Below, piece by piece: positions 24,522 through 33,277 of a DNA stretch of 64,000 nt (position 1 is its first letter; the number at the start of each line of letters is the position of its first letter). Source of the stretch: Phytomonospora sp040655735 (GTDB lineage Bacteria; Actinomycetota; Actinomycetes; Mycobacteriales; Micromonosporaceae); assembly GCF_040655735.1 (NCBI RefSeq), contig NZ_JBFAKK010000006.1, positions 434,001 through 498,000 on the forward strand, read 5' to 3'. Made by a program: the position numbers and the translations under genes. Under the pieces are notes generated by a model. The model was not told where the DNA came from, did not search any database, and saw nothing but the letters and a program-made list of their open reading frames with translations.

Positions 24522-27500
24522 TCAGGATTGTTCTGGCGGCCATCTGGCTCGATGAGCTCCGCCGCCAGCTGAAAGCTCGGTATGACGTACCCACTCCATC
24601 CGCAAGCGGACTGCGTCTGACGGCGTTCGGTGATCTCGACAAGCGTCTCGCGCGATCCCGGTTGGACCGAGGCGAAGTACGCGACCAAATCGCGGCGGGC
24701 ATACTCGACATCACCTCGATCGACTCGGATAATCCTGAGCATCCGCGCTTTCGTCTGACCACCCGACGTCTTGAGGTCTACCTGCACACGGAACCTTGGG
24801 CGAGAGATCGCCGGCGATCGCTCACCGTCCTCGACAGGGCCGTAACTCGCGGCAAGAGGCGATCGGTCGACCCGTACGCCCCGTTTCTTCCCGGCCTCGT
24901 AACCATCGATGCTCCACAAGACACCGGACCCTGCGACTTGGCGACCATCGCGGATGGGGTCCAGCGTCACCGCCTCGCGTCCGAGGCCGAGCACGCACTG
25001 CCAGAATTGCAGCTCCACCCCCGAATGCAGCTGGACCTGCGGGCTTCGGCTCGAAAACGCTTCGGCTCCCTGCGTGCCCTCCTCGAACTCGGTGCGCAGC
25101 GAGCGGCCCACGGCGCTGAACTCTCTCGTTCGGGAACGATCGTCGACCCCGGACTCATCAGCGGCGAAAGCTTCACCGGAGGGCTCACCATCGAACTCGA
25201 CGCTCCGGCCCCATTCGCAGCCGAGAGCGGCGACACAGTGTCCCTGGCCTTGACAGGTAGTGCCTCCTCGAAACCCCACCGGCTGCAACTTGTCCAGTTG
25301 TTCGACGAGGGCGCCATGGTGACATGGCCCGACAACCCTAGGGACGCCGCTCGTGCGCAACGCGAATTCACCGTCGGCACACGTGTAGTCCTCGCACAGA
25401 CTAAGGATTTCCGATACCAACGTCACTACACCGCAGTCCGGGAATTCCTTGACGAGAGAAACATCGTCGGGAACTGGGCGGCATTGGCCACCCTGCTGTG
25501 CGAGCCCGGCCGCCTTCCACGGCCCGTGACAGCGCCGCCGATCCCGGCCACGGAGCTTGCTCTCAACGACGGCCAGAAGGAAGCCGTCCGGACGATCCTC
25601 GCGGCGCCCTATGCGTGCATGATCCAGGGTCCACCGGGCACCGGGAAGACGCAGGTGATCGCCGCCGCCGTCACCGCCCTGGTCAAACGCGGAGAACGCG
25701 TGCTGCTCACGGCTCCCACGCATGTGGCACTCGATGAAGTGCTTGCCCGCCTGCTGGACGAGACCGACGTGCTACCGATCCGCCGCAGTTGGCGTTTGGA
25801 TCTGGTCGACGAACGGGTGCGGCATCTCACTGAAGACGGGTACACACACGAACTCTCCACCGGTCTTCAGACACCTCACAACAGCCAGATGGCGACCTGG
25901 CGAAGCCGCCTCGAACGGATCCTGCTGGAGCGCGGGGCGCTGACGAGTTGGACCGAGGCCGCAGCGGACGGGCGTAGGAGCGCGGCCATGCTCGTAGTCG
26001 CCGAATCACAGTTCGCCCGCAACGAGCGTCAGCGCCGAAGCGACTATGAGGCCGTGCACCGGCACGTCGCGCAAGCGCGCGCTTCAGTCTTGACCTGCGC
26101 GGACCACCGCGAGCGATACCACCACGAGTACGGTACCGCTGCTCGTGATCTGCTTGCCGTCGAAGGAAGCGCCGGCAGCTGGATTCGCGGGATCGCGAAA
26201 CTAGGACTCGGTGCCCTTGCTCGAGCACGTCGTCGAAGCAGGAATCTCTGGGATCAGCTGCAGCGAGCGGACTCGCGGCTCAGCCAGGCACTGAACGACG
26301 AACACCGAGCCTTGGGAATCGAGGAAACGACCCTACGCCGACTCACCGCCGACCACTCGACAGACACCGCCCTGGTCAAACGCGCCGAGAAAGAACAGAC
26401 CACGGCGCGTGCAAGCCTTGAAACGGCAGTCGAAAGGCTCGCGAACCTCGGCTTGACGCCGTTGCGGAAGTCCCCCGAACAGCACGGGACGTTTCTACGC
26501 CGGCTAGAGGCCGAGGAACGACAACTGCACGCGCGAATAGAGGTGCAGCAGCGCTGGTTCGAACTGGCGGAGATGCGAGGGACGGACGAAGAAGCCGACC
26601 GGAAGAGTGGCGTAAAGGTCATGGGGCCAGCGCTGGTCGGCGCGGTCAACCTGGTCTGCAGCACCGCCGCAGGTTTCGGTGGTGACGCGTCCTTTCGCGA
26701 ACTCGACTACGACACACTGATCGTCGACGAGGCCAGCAAGGTCACCAGCGCCGAATTCCTCATCCCCGCACGCCGGGCCGCGAGATGGGTGCTCGTGGGT
26801 GACGAACGACAGCTGAGACCTTTCGTGGAACAGACGGATGAGCACCACCTTCACGCGATGGCCGCACTGGACTTCTCGGAACGCACACCCGGCCTCGCCC
26901 TCAAGGAGGCCGTGAACCACCTTTCCGAACTCTGGCGCGGTGAAGACGACGCCGAGGCGCACCAGTTCCGCGACATCAGCGTGGAGATCGCCGCGCAACG
27001 GCTCCTCGACGGCGGTAAATGGGTCGCGGCGCATCGCGCCATCTACTCCCGGCAGTTCCGCCACATCAACGCTCACGACACCTCACCTGAGCAGGCCCTC
27101 CTGCGAGCCATGCGAGAGCACCTCGTGGTGAGCCTCTTCGAGTTCTGCGTCGCCCGTGCACCGCGGGAACTGTGCCGCGCGCTCATCCAACAGAGGCGCA
27201 TGCCCGGCGAACTCGCCGAACTCGTCCGCCTGCCGGTCTATCAGGGCAAGTACGAGACACCGAAACTGCTTCCTCCCGAGTCACAGCCACTGGTCAGCGT
27301 CACCTTCCCCCACCCGCTGACCTTCCTGGACACCTCCGCGCAGCCCAAGCCCTGGCATACACAGGACGGTACGACCTGTTACAACGAACTCGAAGCGAAG
27401 TTGGTCGTCGAAGTCTGCCGAGCGTGGAACCGCGAACTCACCAAACGCAACGCGACACGCCCGCTCACCGTCAGCATCCTCGCCTTCTATGGCGCGCAAG

Positions 27501-27874
27501 CACGTCTGATCCGCCGAAAACTCGGTGGCCCGAACCTCCGCGCCTATCCGCGCCTCGAATTCCGCGTCATCGACAGCGTCGATCGCATCCAAGGGCAGGA
27601 AGCGGACCTGGTCATCCTCTCCTTCTGCCGGGCCTACCGACTTCCCCGCCACAAAGAGTTCCGTCCACGAACGGCGCTGTGGCTGCAGAACATCAACCGG
27701 CTCAATGTGGCCTCGACACGTGCTCGCCGGGCGCTGGTGCTCGTGGGACATGCCGAGACTCTCCGTCGTCTGCGCGAGATCCCGGCGGCCGAGCGCTACT
27801 ACGACAACCTCTTCGGTCTTCTTGAAAGCGGCAAGGGCTCGCTGCTCAACGAACTCGACACGGGTGCTCCATGA
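24518..27874 (+). CDS. Large UPF1/COG1112-like SF1 helicase
   Basis: 1118 residues. Helicase motifs: Q-like LNDGQKEAV, Walker A GPPGTGKT (371-378), Ia VLLTAPTHVALDEV, motif II DEAS (737-740), motif III VGDERQL (about 760-766), motif V around DRIQGQEADLVILS (from 1022) and VI NVASTRARRALVLVG (from 1063). DEAS and the RIQGQE block point to the UPF1/DNA2-like SF1B group. An insert of about 270 residues between Ia and II is rich in Glu/Arg/Gln, likely coiled coil. Residues 1-350 hold an unassigned N-terminal module. It probably translocates on RNA or single-stranded DNA. It overlaps both neighbours by 4 nt (ATGA), so stoichiometric coupled expression is likely. Confidence 0.9.
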   Translation: MIRIVLAAIWLDELRRQLKARYDVPTPSASGLRLTAFGDLDKRLARSRLDRGEVRDQIAAGILDITSIDSDNPEHPRFRLTTRRLEVYLHTEPWARDRRRSLTVLDRAVTRGKRRSVDPYAPFLPGLVTIDAPQDTGPCDLATIADGVQRHRLASEAEHALPELQLHPRMQLDLRASARKRFGSLRALLELGAQRAAHGAELSRSGTIVDPGLISGESFTGGLTIELDAPAPFAAESGDTVSLALTGSASSKPHRLQLVQLFDEGAMVTWPDNPRDAARAQREFTVGTRVVLAQTKDFRYQRHYTAVREFLDERNIVGNWAALATLLCEPGRLPRPVTAPPIPATELALNDGQKEAVRTILAAPYACMIQGPPGTGKTQVIAAAVTALVKRGERVLLTAPTHVALDEVLARLLDETDVLPIRRSWRLDLVDERVRHLTEDGYTHELSTGLQTPHNSQMATWRSRLERILLERGALTSWTEAAADGRRSAAMLVVAESQFARNERQRRSDYEAVHRHVAQARASVLTCADHRERYHHEYGTAARDLLAVEGSAGSWIRGIAKLGLGALARARRRSRNLWDQLQRADSRLSQALNDEHRALGIEETTLRRLTADHSTDTALVKRAEKEQTTARASLETAVERLANLGLTPLRKSPEQHGTFLRRLEAEERQLHARIEVQQRWFELAEMRGTDEEADRKSGVKVMGPALVGAVNLVCSTAAGFGGDASFRELDYDTLIVDEASKVTSAEFLIPARRAARWVLVGDERQLRPFVEQTDEHHLHAMAALDFSERTPGLALKEAVNHLSELWRGEDDAEAHQFRDISVEIAAQRLLDGGKWVAAHRAIYSRQFRHINAHDTSPEQALLRAMREHLVVSLFEFCVARAPRELCRALIQQRRMPGELAELVRLPVYQGKYETPKLLPPESQPLVSVTFPHPLTFLDTSAQPKPWHTQDGTTCYNELEAKLVVEVCRAWNRELTKRNATRPLTVSILAFYGAQARLIRRKLGGPNLRAYPRLEFRVIDSVDRIQGQEADLVILSFCRAYRLPRHKEFRPRTALWLQNINRLNVASTRARRALVLVGHAETLRRLREIPAAERYYDNLFGLLESGKGSLLNELDTGAP

Positions 27875-29049
27875 CCAGCTTCCGTTCCGCCGATCACCAT
27901 CTCCTCGATCCCGGCGCGCTCCATGCCCCCTGGGCCCGAATGCCCGTCCTGTGGTGGCGCGACGTTCCCCTTGCCGCCAGCGAGCCAGTCGAACTCACGC
28001 CCCTCGACCGCTTCGTGATCGAGGCTGCGATGAAGCTCGGCCGTCTCGGCAAGGAGGACTTCGAGCTGTTCACGGGGCTGCCTCAACGCGTGTTCGGGGG
28101 ACTCGCGCGCCGCCTATGGAGTCTCAACATGGTCGAACTGACCGATGGAATCATCACGACTTCCGCAGGTGCCGCCGATGGCCTCGCCGATGGAACAGCA
28201 CCCCGAACACGTGACATCAACACGGACCTGCTGTTTCTCCCATACACCGATGACCTTATCGCCGTCGAAGGCGGTCTCGGGGACTTCGAGCGAGCCATAC
28301 CCCGTACGCAACGCAACGGGGTCCCGCTCCCTGACCGCTTCCATGGCCTTAGCCGCCACGAACTTCTCCGCGAACGCGTCCGCGCCGGCTCAGTGCTCAA
28401 CCTCCCCGCCGGCGTGACCGGACCGGCGAACGATTCAGTCGACGAGCCGCTGGACGCTATGGCCGGGGTCAAAGGCGATCCGACGATTCCGCTCATCCCT
28501 ACCATCGAGTGCTCGATCACCGTGCCACACGATTTGCAGCATCCGCACGTCATCCTGGAGCTGACAGCGAAGAACGCGAGCGCCCGTCTCGACGTCGGAG
28601 CGCCGGCGGGACTGATCCGATGGTTGACCTCAGTTGACCGCGAACTCCAGCGGGAACCTACTTCCCTGCGGCCCCTTGGCGCAGGCACGTTCGACTCGGC
28701 CAGGCTCCGCTACCACGATCTTGGCCGCTGGAGCGTGCAGGTCGACGGCCGGGAAGCCTCCCGGCTCGCTGAGCTCGGCTCACTCACCGCGGCAAGGTGC
28801 ATCGACATCAGGAAGGAGGATGTCCGTCTGCTCAGTTCGATAGCCCTGCGGCCCTCGGACCCCGCCGCCGAGGAGCTCTTCGCTCTTGATGAGTTCCTGG
28901 ACAGGCTGCTGGGCGCGCCGGATGAGGTGTACGAGCTTGCGAAGTCGTTCACCGGCGACCGAGCCGTCCTCCGGCGGCGCGCATGGACCCTTGGTCATTT
29001 CTGGATCGTGCACGTGCTTCGCGAAGCGGAGGACTTCGCCTATGGATGA
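27871..29049 (+). CDS. Unknown protein with probable N-terminal winged helix (defence operon)
   Basis: 392 residues; no family recognised. Residues 47-95 (LTPLDRFVIEAAMKLGRLGKEDFELFTGLP ... RRLWSLNMVELTDG in outline) read like a winged helix-turn-helix in which a helix-rich start leads to a beta wing. The middle (about 110-270) is beta-rich (FLPYTDDLIAVEGG, IPTIECSITVPHDL, HVILELTAKNASARLDVG). The C-terminal ~90 residues are helical, ending with DRAVLRRRAWTLGHFWIV. No catalytic signature, signal peptide or membrane segment is seen. It overlaps the helicase stop by 4 nt and the PLD start by 8 nt. It may be a nucleic-acid adaptor or substrate recogniser for the helicase/PLD pair; that is inference from context. 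Confidence 0.75.
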   Translation: MTSFRSADHHLLDPGALHAPWARMPVLWWRDVPLAASEPVELTPLDRFVIEAAMKLGRLGKEDFELFTGLPQRVFGGLARRLWSLNMVELTDGIITTSAGAADGLADGTAPRTRDINTDLLFLPYTDDLIAVEGGLGDFERAIPRTQRNGVPLPDRFHGLSRHELLRERVRAGSVLNLPAGVTGPANDSVDEPLDAMAGVKGDPTIPLIPTIECSITVPHDLQHPHVILELTAKNASARLDVGAPAGLIRWLTSVDRELQREPTSLRPLGAGTFDSARLRYHDLGRWSVQVDGREASRLAELGSLTAARCIDIRKEDVRLLSSIALRPSDPAAEELFALDEFLDRLLGAPDEVYELAKSFTGDRAVLRRRAWTLGHFWIVHVLREAEDFAYG

Positions 29050-30574
29050 GCACTCCACACCATCTGTGGTCGACCTTGGTGCCCTGCGGTCGGCCACAGG
29101 GTTCTTCGTACCTACAGCCAACATGCAGGCACCGTTCGCCGTCGAAGAAGACACCGGGAGGTGGCGCTTCGGTGCGACCTTCCGGGATTCCCCACAATCC
29201 TTGCGCGATCAAGTACTCGACATTGTCCGAGGCGCCCGGGAGAAGGTATTCGTCACCAGTTTCATCCTCGGCGACGAGCAACTGTCCCGGGAGCTCATCG
29301 CAGCGGCGGATCGCTTGAACGGCGGCGTATATGTCATCAGTGAGCTCAGTGAGGCCAGCCTGCGCCGGGGACTTGCCCGCCTAGCGGAAGCGCAAGAGAA
29401 GGACCCGCAGATCACGGCGAAGGTCGAGCAGGAGAAGAAGCGGTTCATGAGTCTCACGCGGCGCGGCATCGCGCTGCGAGGGCACGAGAACTGCCATGCC
29501 AAATTCGTCGTGGCCGACGACGCCATCGCCTGGGTTGGCAGCGCGAATCTCGAAACACGCGCCTTCACCGAGGTCGGTGAGGCTGGCGTCGTCATCACCG
29601 AGCCGCTTGAGGTCGGCCGACTCGCCCGCTTGTTCGCACGCATGTGGCTGACAGGGTGCCAATGGTGGCTCCCCAGCACGAGCACATACAGCGTTCAAAA
29701 CTTGAAGGAAAGCCGTCTTCAGTGCCCGCTTCCGTTCGACGTTCCGGCGCCAGAGCCGACAGCGGGTCGACCCGCGATCATCTGGACCGATGCCGAAGAC
29801 GAGAGCCTCCTGGCCACCATCCGCGACATCATCGACTCGGCGGAAAACTCCCTCCTGCTGGCCTCTTACACACTGGACGGCATGAGCACGAACCCCGATC
29901 TGATTCTGGAACGGATCGGGAAGGCGGTCGCGCAAGGAGTAGAGGTCACGATGCTGGTGCGCGCCAACAACCACAGAGACCGTCATCGCCGGGACGCCAC
30001 CGCCTTCCACGATCTCGGGGTGCGTCTCGTCGCCGACGATCTCAATCACGCGAAAGCGGCCGTCGCCGACGAGAACAGAGGTGCCTTGTTCTCCGCAAAT
30101 TTCGAGGCCAGGCACGGTCTTATCGCGGGTTCAGGCATGGAGATCGGCGCCCGCCTCGACGGCACGACCGCACTGGCCAAGCTGACGCGGTATCTGCGTC
30201 ACGCGATCGAGACAGCCACCTACACATTCGACCCCGCACCGCATCAACTCCAACTGAACGACCGCCGTGTCTCACGAAGACCGCAGTGGCCACTGCCGAA
30301 TCGTATGAAGGTGCTGGCCAACCCTGATGTTTGGCATCGGTTCACGCGCGGCGCCGTCCGCGGCCCCGCGCTGTGGACCAGACAGGGCGGACAACTCGAA
30401 CTGCTGGTCGGAGACCGCCGCTGGCCCCTCGGGCCGGACAAGGCCGGAAACCTGCGCATGGGCCACTCCCAGGCCACCGAGCTGTCGACCATCGAACAGC
30501 TGACTGCATGGGAGCAGAGAACTCCACGCGATGTCACTTGGGGCTACTGTCCGGCCGCTCTCGAGAGGCGCTGA
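29042..30574 (+). CDS. Phospholipase D-family protein with two HKD motifs (probable nuclease)
   Basis: 510 residues from ATG 29042, which overlaps the preceding gene by 8 nt. First HKD motif: HAKFVVADD (H152, K154, D159) followed by WVGSANLETR. Second: NHAKAAVADE (H336, K338, D343) followed by FSANFEAR. Both carry the full H-x-K-x4-D signature and the downstream Ser/Asn, so a catalytic dimer-in-one-chain is expected. The absence of a signal peptide and the helicase partner favour a nuclease over a lipase. Residues ~420-510 form an extra C-terminal domain with GQLELLVGDRRWPLG. A strong hairpin terminator follows, marking the operon end. PLD-family nucleases accompany helicases in Mokosh and DISARM, but those gene sets differ. 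Confidence 0.88.
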   Translation: MDEHSTPSVVDLGALRSATGFFVPTANMQAPFAVEEDTGRWRFGATFRDSPQSLRDQVLDIVRGAREKVFVTSFILGDEQLSRELIAAADRLNGGVYVISELSEASLRRGLARLAEAQEKDPQITAKVEQEKKRFMSLTRRGIALRGHENCHAKFVVADDAIAWVGSANLETRAFTEVGEAGVVITEPLEVGRLARLFARMWLTGCQWWLPSTSTYSVQNLKESRLQCPLPFDVPAPEPTAGRPAIIWTDAEDESLLATIRDIIDSAENSLLLASYTLDGMSTNPDLILERIGKAVAQGVEVTMLVRANNHRDRHRRDATAFHDLGVRLVADDLNHAKAAVADENRGALFSANFEARHGLIAGSGMEIGARLDGTTALAKLTRYLRHAIETATYTFDPAPHQLQLNDRRVSRRPQWPLPNRMKVLANPDVWHRFTRGAVRGPALWTRQGGQLELLVGDRRWPLGPDKAGNLRMGHSQATELSTIEQLTAWEQRTPRDVTWGYCPAALERR

Positions 30575-30653
30575 CAGTCTGCGTTCGCGACGTCGGCGCA
30601 CCGGCCCCGCCTGGCGGTGAACGCCGCCCCGGCCGACTGACCGGCATGGAGAA

Positions 30654-30682
30654 GCCGCCCGGCGCAGACCCCGCCGGGCGGC
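30654..30682. terminator. Terminator hairpin ending the defence operon
   Basis: Perfect 11-bp arms (GCCGCCCGGCG / CGCCGGGCGGC) with a 7-nt loop between the convergent PLD gene (ends 30574) and the MazF/PemK gene (ends 30697). No T tract; likely bidirectional. Confidence 0.6.
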
Positions 30683-30696
30683 TCGTCACGTCGGTG

Positions 30697-31131
30697 TCAG
30701 CGGGGCCGTACGGCGTTCCAGCCGTGCAGGCGGATCAGCTCGGCCGCGACCCGCACGAACCGCTCCGGGTCGAGCACCGAGCCCTCCCTGCGGATGTCGT
30801 CCTCGTCGAGCGCGAAGACGCGGTCCAGCCGCAGGTAGGAGTCGCGGGCCTCACGGTCCCAGGTTCCGGTGCCCAGTGCGAGCCAGTCCGGGTGGTCGTC
30901 GTGACCCCGGCTGGACAGCATCATCGCCAGGAGCCTGCGGCCGTAGCGGCCGACGACCAGCAGCGGCCGGTCCTTGCCCTGGCTCGGGTCCTCCTCGAAG
31001 GGCACCCACGACCACACGACCTCGCCCGGGTCGGCGAGGCCGTCCAAGTCGGGTGAGTACTCGATGGTCGCGGCCCGCTCGGGGGTGTAGATCTCGCGGA
31101 CCCTGCGGTCCATGTCAGCGTCGCCCAGCAT
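30697..31131 (-). CDS. PemK/MazF-family endoribonuclease toxin
   Basis: 144 residues from ATG 31131, with another ATG six codons in. The block GEVVWSWVPFEEDPSQGKDRPLLVVGR is the conserved start of the PemK/MazF barrel, including the Arg used for RNA cleavage chemistry; LRLDRVFALDEDDIRREG is the later conserved strand and helix. Members cleave mRNA as toxins. No antitoxin-like small gene is adjacent on either side, so it is either solitary or controlled in trans. This divergent actinobacterial subgroup is widespread and often solitary. It lies immediately beyond the end of the CARF operon and has the GC-rich codon use of the core chromosome. Confidence 0.8.
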   Translation of the reverse strand: MLGDADMDRRVREIYTPERAATIEYSPDLDGLADPGEVVWSWVPFEEDPSQGKDRPLLVVGRYGRRLLAMMLSSRGHDDHPDWLALGTGTWDREARDSYLRLDRVFALDEDDIRREGSVLDPERFVRVAAELIRLHGWNAVRPR

Positions 31132-31219
31132 CCCGGCAGACTAACCAACCGGGATCACACGACGAGCGCGGCGGTCCGGCACGGGAGCGTCCACATTGCA
31201 CGCCCCCTCCCGGGTGCCG

Positions 31220-32098
31220 CTACCCGCCGACGTCCTCGCGGCGGTGGAGCGCCACCGCGATCCGCACGAACGCCTCGACCAGCGAGCTGCGGTCGGCGCT
31301 CCTCCAGGCGATGACCAGGTCGCTGGCGGGCAGGTCGGTCAGGCGGACCGCCGTGAGCCCGTCGGGAAGGGCGTGCCCGAGCGGCGCGAGACCCACCGTG
31401 CCGTTCCACAGCACCGACCTCAGGCACTCGCCGGCCGTCCGCACGACCGGACCTCCCCGGCGTCTCACGTCGTCGGGCGCGCCCGTCCAGTAGGCGCGCC
31501 ACACCGGGTCGGTGCCCTCCGGGAACCGGAACCAGCGCCGGTCGGCCAGTTCGGCGAAGCCGAGGGACTCGCACCCTGCGAGCGGGTCGTCGGAGCGCAG
31601 GATCACGCCGACGGGGTCGGAGCGCAGAACGCGGGTGGAGATGCCTGTGGTGGTGAACGGCGCCCTGGTCAGGGCCACGTCGACCAGTCCGGCGGCGAGT
31701 CCGGCGGTCGGGTCGGTGAAGTCGGTCTCGCGGATGCGGACGGCGACTCCCGGATGCCGCCGGCGGTAGGCCTCGGCGAGGTGGACCCCGGTCTGCTCGA
31801 CGCTGTCGGCAAGGCTGCCGACGGTGATGGTCGCGCTCCCCGCCGCCGCGGCGACCCGGGCGCGGGCCAGTTCGACCCGCTCGGCGATCTCGCGCGCCTC
31901 CTCGTAGAGCGCCGTTCCAGCGGCGGTCGGGGTGACACCGGCGGGCGAGCGTTCGAGCAGGACGACGCCCAGCTCGTTCTCCAGCGCCTTGATCGCGCGG
32001 CTGAGCGGCGGCTGGGTCATGTGCAGGCGCTCGGCGGCCCGGCCGAAGTGAAGCTCTTCGACGACCGCCGCGAAGTATCGCAGCGTACGCAACTCCAT
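31220..32098 (-). CDS. LysR-family transcriptional regulator
   Basis: 292 residues from ATG 32098. The N-terminal helix-turn-helix is ELRTLRYFAAVVEELHFGRAAERLHMTQPPLSRAIKALENELG, the standard LysR opening, followed by a linker and a periplasmic-binding-like effector domain (ITVGSLADSVEQTGVHLAEAYRRRHPGV onwards). The effector ligand is unknown. It is divergent from the MBL-fold hydrolase gene at 32207, with a T-N11-A box in between, so autoregulation and control of that hydrolase are expected. Confidence 0.94.
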   Translation of the reverse strand: MELRTLRYFAAVVEELHFGRAAERLHMTQPPLSRAIKALENELGVVLLERSPAGVTPTAAGTALYEEAREIAERVELARARVAAAAGSATITVGSLADSVEQTGVHLAEAYRRRHPGVAVRIRETDFTDPTAGLAAGLVDVALTRAPFTTTGISTRVLRSDPVGVILRSDDPLAGCESLGFAELADRRWFRFPEGTDPVWRAYWTGAPDDVRRRGGPVVRTAGECLRSVLWNGTVGLAPLGHALPDGLTAVRLTDLPASDLVIAWRSADRSSLVEAFVRIAVALHRREDVGG

Positions 32099-32108
32099 GA
32101 GCGGCCAC

Positions 32109-32125
32109 GATACCCGCTCGGTATC
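32109..32125. promoter_or_regulatory. LysR-type operator (T-N11-A box)
   Basis: GATACC, 5 nt, GGATATC-like partner GGTATC: an interrupted palindrome whose core has the T-N11-A form of LysR boxes. It lies 11 nt upstream of the lysR start and about 80 nt upstream of the divergent MBL-fold gene, the classical arrangement for both genes. Confidence 0.65.
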
Positions 32126-32206
32126 GGCACGGCGGGAGCGGACTTGGACACGGCCGGGGTTCGAGGGCTGGACTGGACGGGACAGTCCACGAACGAAGGA
32201 ACCGCC

Positions 32207-33112
32207 ATGTCCGAGCCCGTGATCCCCGACCCCGAGGTACGCGTCGAAGGCGCCGTGGAGCTCGCGCGCGACCTGCTGGTGATCCCCGACCGGCGGCTTC
32301 CGCTGGTGCCCAACATCGGGATCATCGGCGGCCGCGACGCGGTCCTGGTCGTCGAGACCGGAATGGGGCCCGGCAACGCGCGCGAGGTGCTGGACTTCGC
32401 CGCCGAGCACGCGAGGGGCCGCCGGCTCTACCTGACCACCACGCACTTCCACCCCGAGCACGCTTTCGGGGCGCACGTCTTCGCCGGTGCGGCGACCTAC
32501 CTCGTCAACCGTGACCAGGCCGCGGATCTGCGCGACAAGGGCCGCGGCTACCTCGACATGTTCCGAGGGCTCGGGGAGTCGGTGGCGAGGCGGCTGGACG
32601 ATGTGGAGTTGACCGAGCCCGACCTCGTCTACGACACCGAGTACGACCTGGACCTCGGCGGCAGGGTGGTCCGGTTGCGCGCGACGGGCCGCGCGCACAG
32701 CAGGGGCGACCAAGTGGTCGAGGTACCCGACTCCGGCGTGCTGTTCACCGGGGACCTCGTGGAGGCCGCCGGGTTCTCGATCTTCCCGTGGTTCCCGCCG
32801 CACGACACCGACGTGTCGGGCACGCGCTGGCTGGCGGTCGCCGAACGCCTCGTCGCACAGGGGCCGCGTGTGGTGGTGCCGGGCCACGGTGAGATCGGCG
32901 GGACCGGGCTGCTGACCGACGTCGCCGACTACCTGCGCCTGCTTCGCGACGAGACGTGGCGCCGGCGCGACTCGGCGATGGACGAGGCGACGATCACCGA
33001 GGAGGTCACCGCGCTGATGATCGCGCGGCATCCGGAGTGGGAGGGCCGCGACTGGATCGGCAAGGGCGTCGGCTGCCTGTGCGCCGAGCACGGCACGGAC
33101 GTACAGGGCTGA
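32207..33112 (+). CDS. Metallo-beta-lactamase-fold hydrolase
   Basis: 301 residues; ATG 32207 has GAAGGA upstream. MBL metal motif THFHPEH (H80, H82, H85) with Glu84 where most members have Asp; further ligands H164 (GRAHSRGD), D183 (FTGDLV) and H227 (PGHGEI). The sequence is of the glyoxalase-II/cyclase-like group; the C-terminal ~60 residues are helical and end in GVGCLCAEHG. Cytosolic, substrate unknown. Divergent from the LysR gene and probably under its control. Confidence 0.88.
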   Translation: MSEPVIPDPEVRVEGAVELARDLLVIPDRRLPLVPNIGIIGGRDAVLVVETGMGPGNAREVLDFAAEHARGRRLYLTTTHFHPEHAFGAHVFAGAATYLVNRDQAADLRDKGRGYLDMFRGLGESVARRLDDVELTEPDLVYDTEYDLDLGGRVVRLRATGRAHSRGDQVVEVPDSGVLFTGDLVEAAGFSIFPWFPPHDTDVSGTRWLAVAERLVAQGPRVVVPGHGEIGGTGLLTDVADYLRLLRDETWRRRDSAMDEATITEEVTALMIARHPEWEGRDWIGKGVGCLCAEHGTDVQG

Positions 33113-33277
33113 CCGCCCACCGACTCAGTCCACAAGCGAGTTCCGTGCTCTTCGAGAGGCAACCTCTATATCGGCACATTTCAGTCGGATAGCGGACAAA
33201 ATGTATCCCTTTCGTCTCCCGGTCCCTAGATTGACCTTGGGCCGGCGGCTGTCCGGCTCTTGAGGGGTGAGCTCAGA

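Noticed and set aside
23049..30574. DISARM or classical type III CRISPR accessory assignment
   Set aside because: The DISARM helicase DrmA, DUF1998 gene and methylase are absent; only the PLD gene is shared in type. Type III effectors are usually not coupled to a COG1112 helicase and PLD.
22510..30690. CRISPR array or cas genes accompanying the CARF protein
   Set aside because: No regularly spaced repeats were found in the flanks or between genes, and no Cas10, Cas1 or Cas2 signatures occur in the window.
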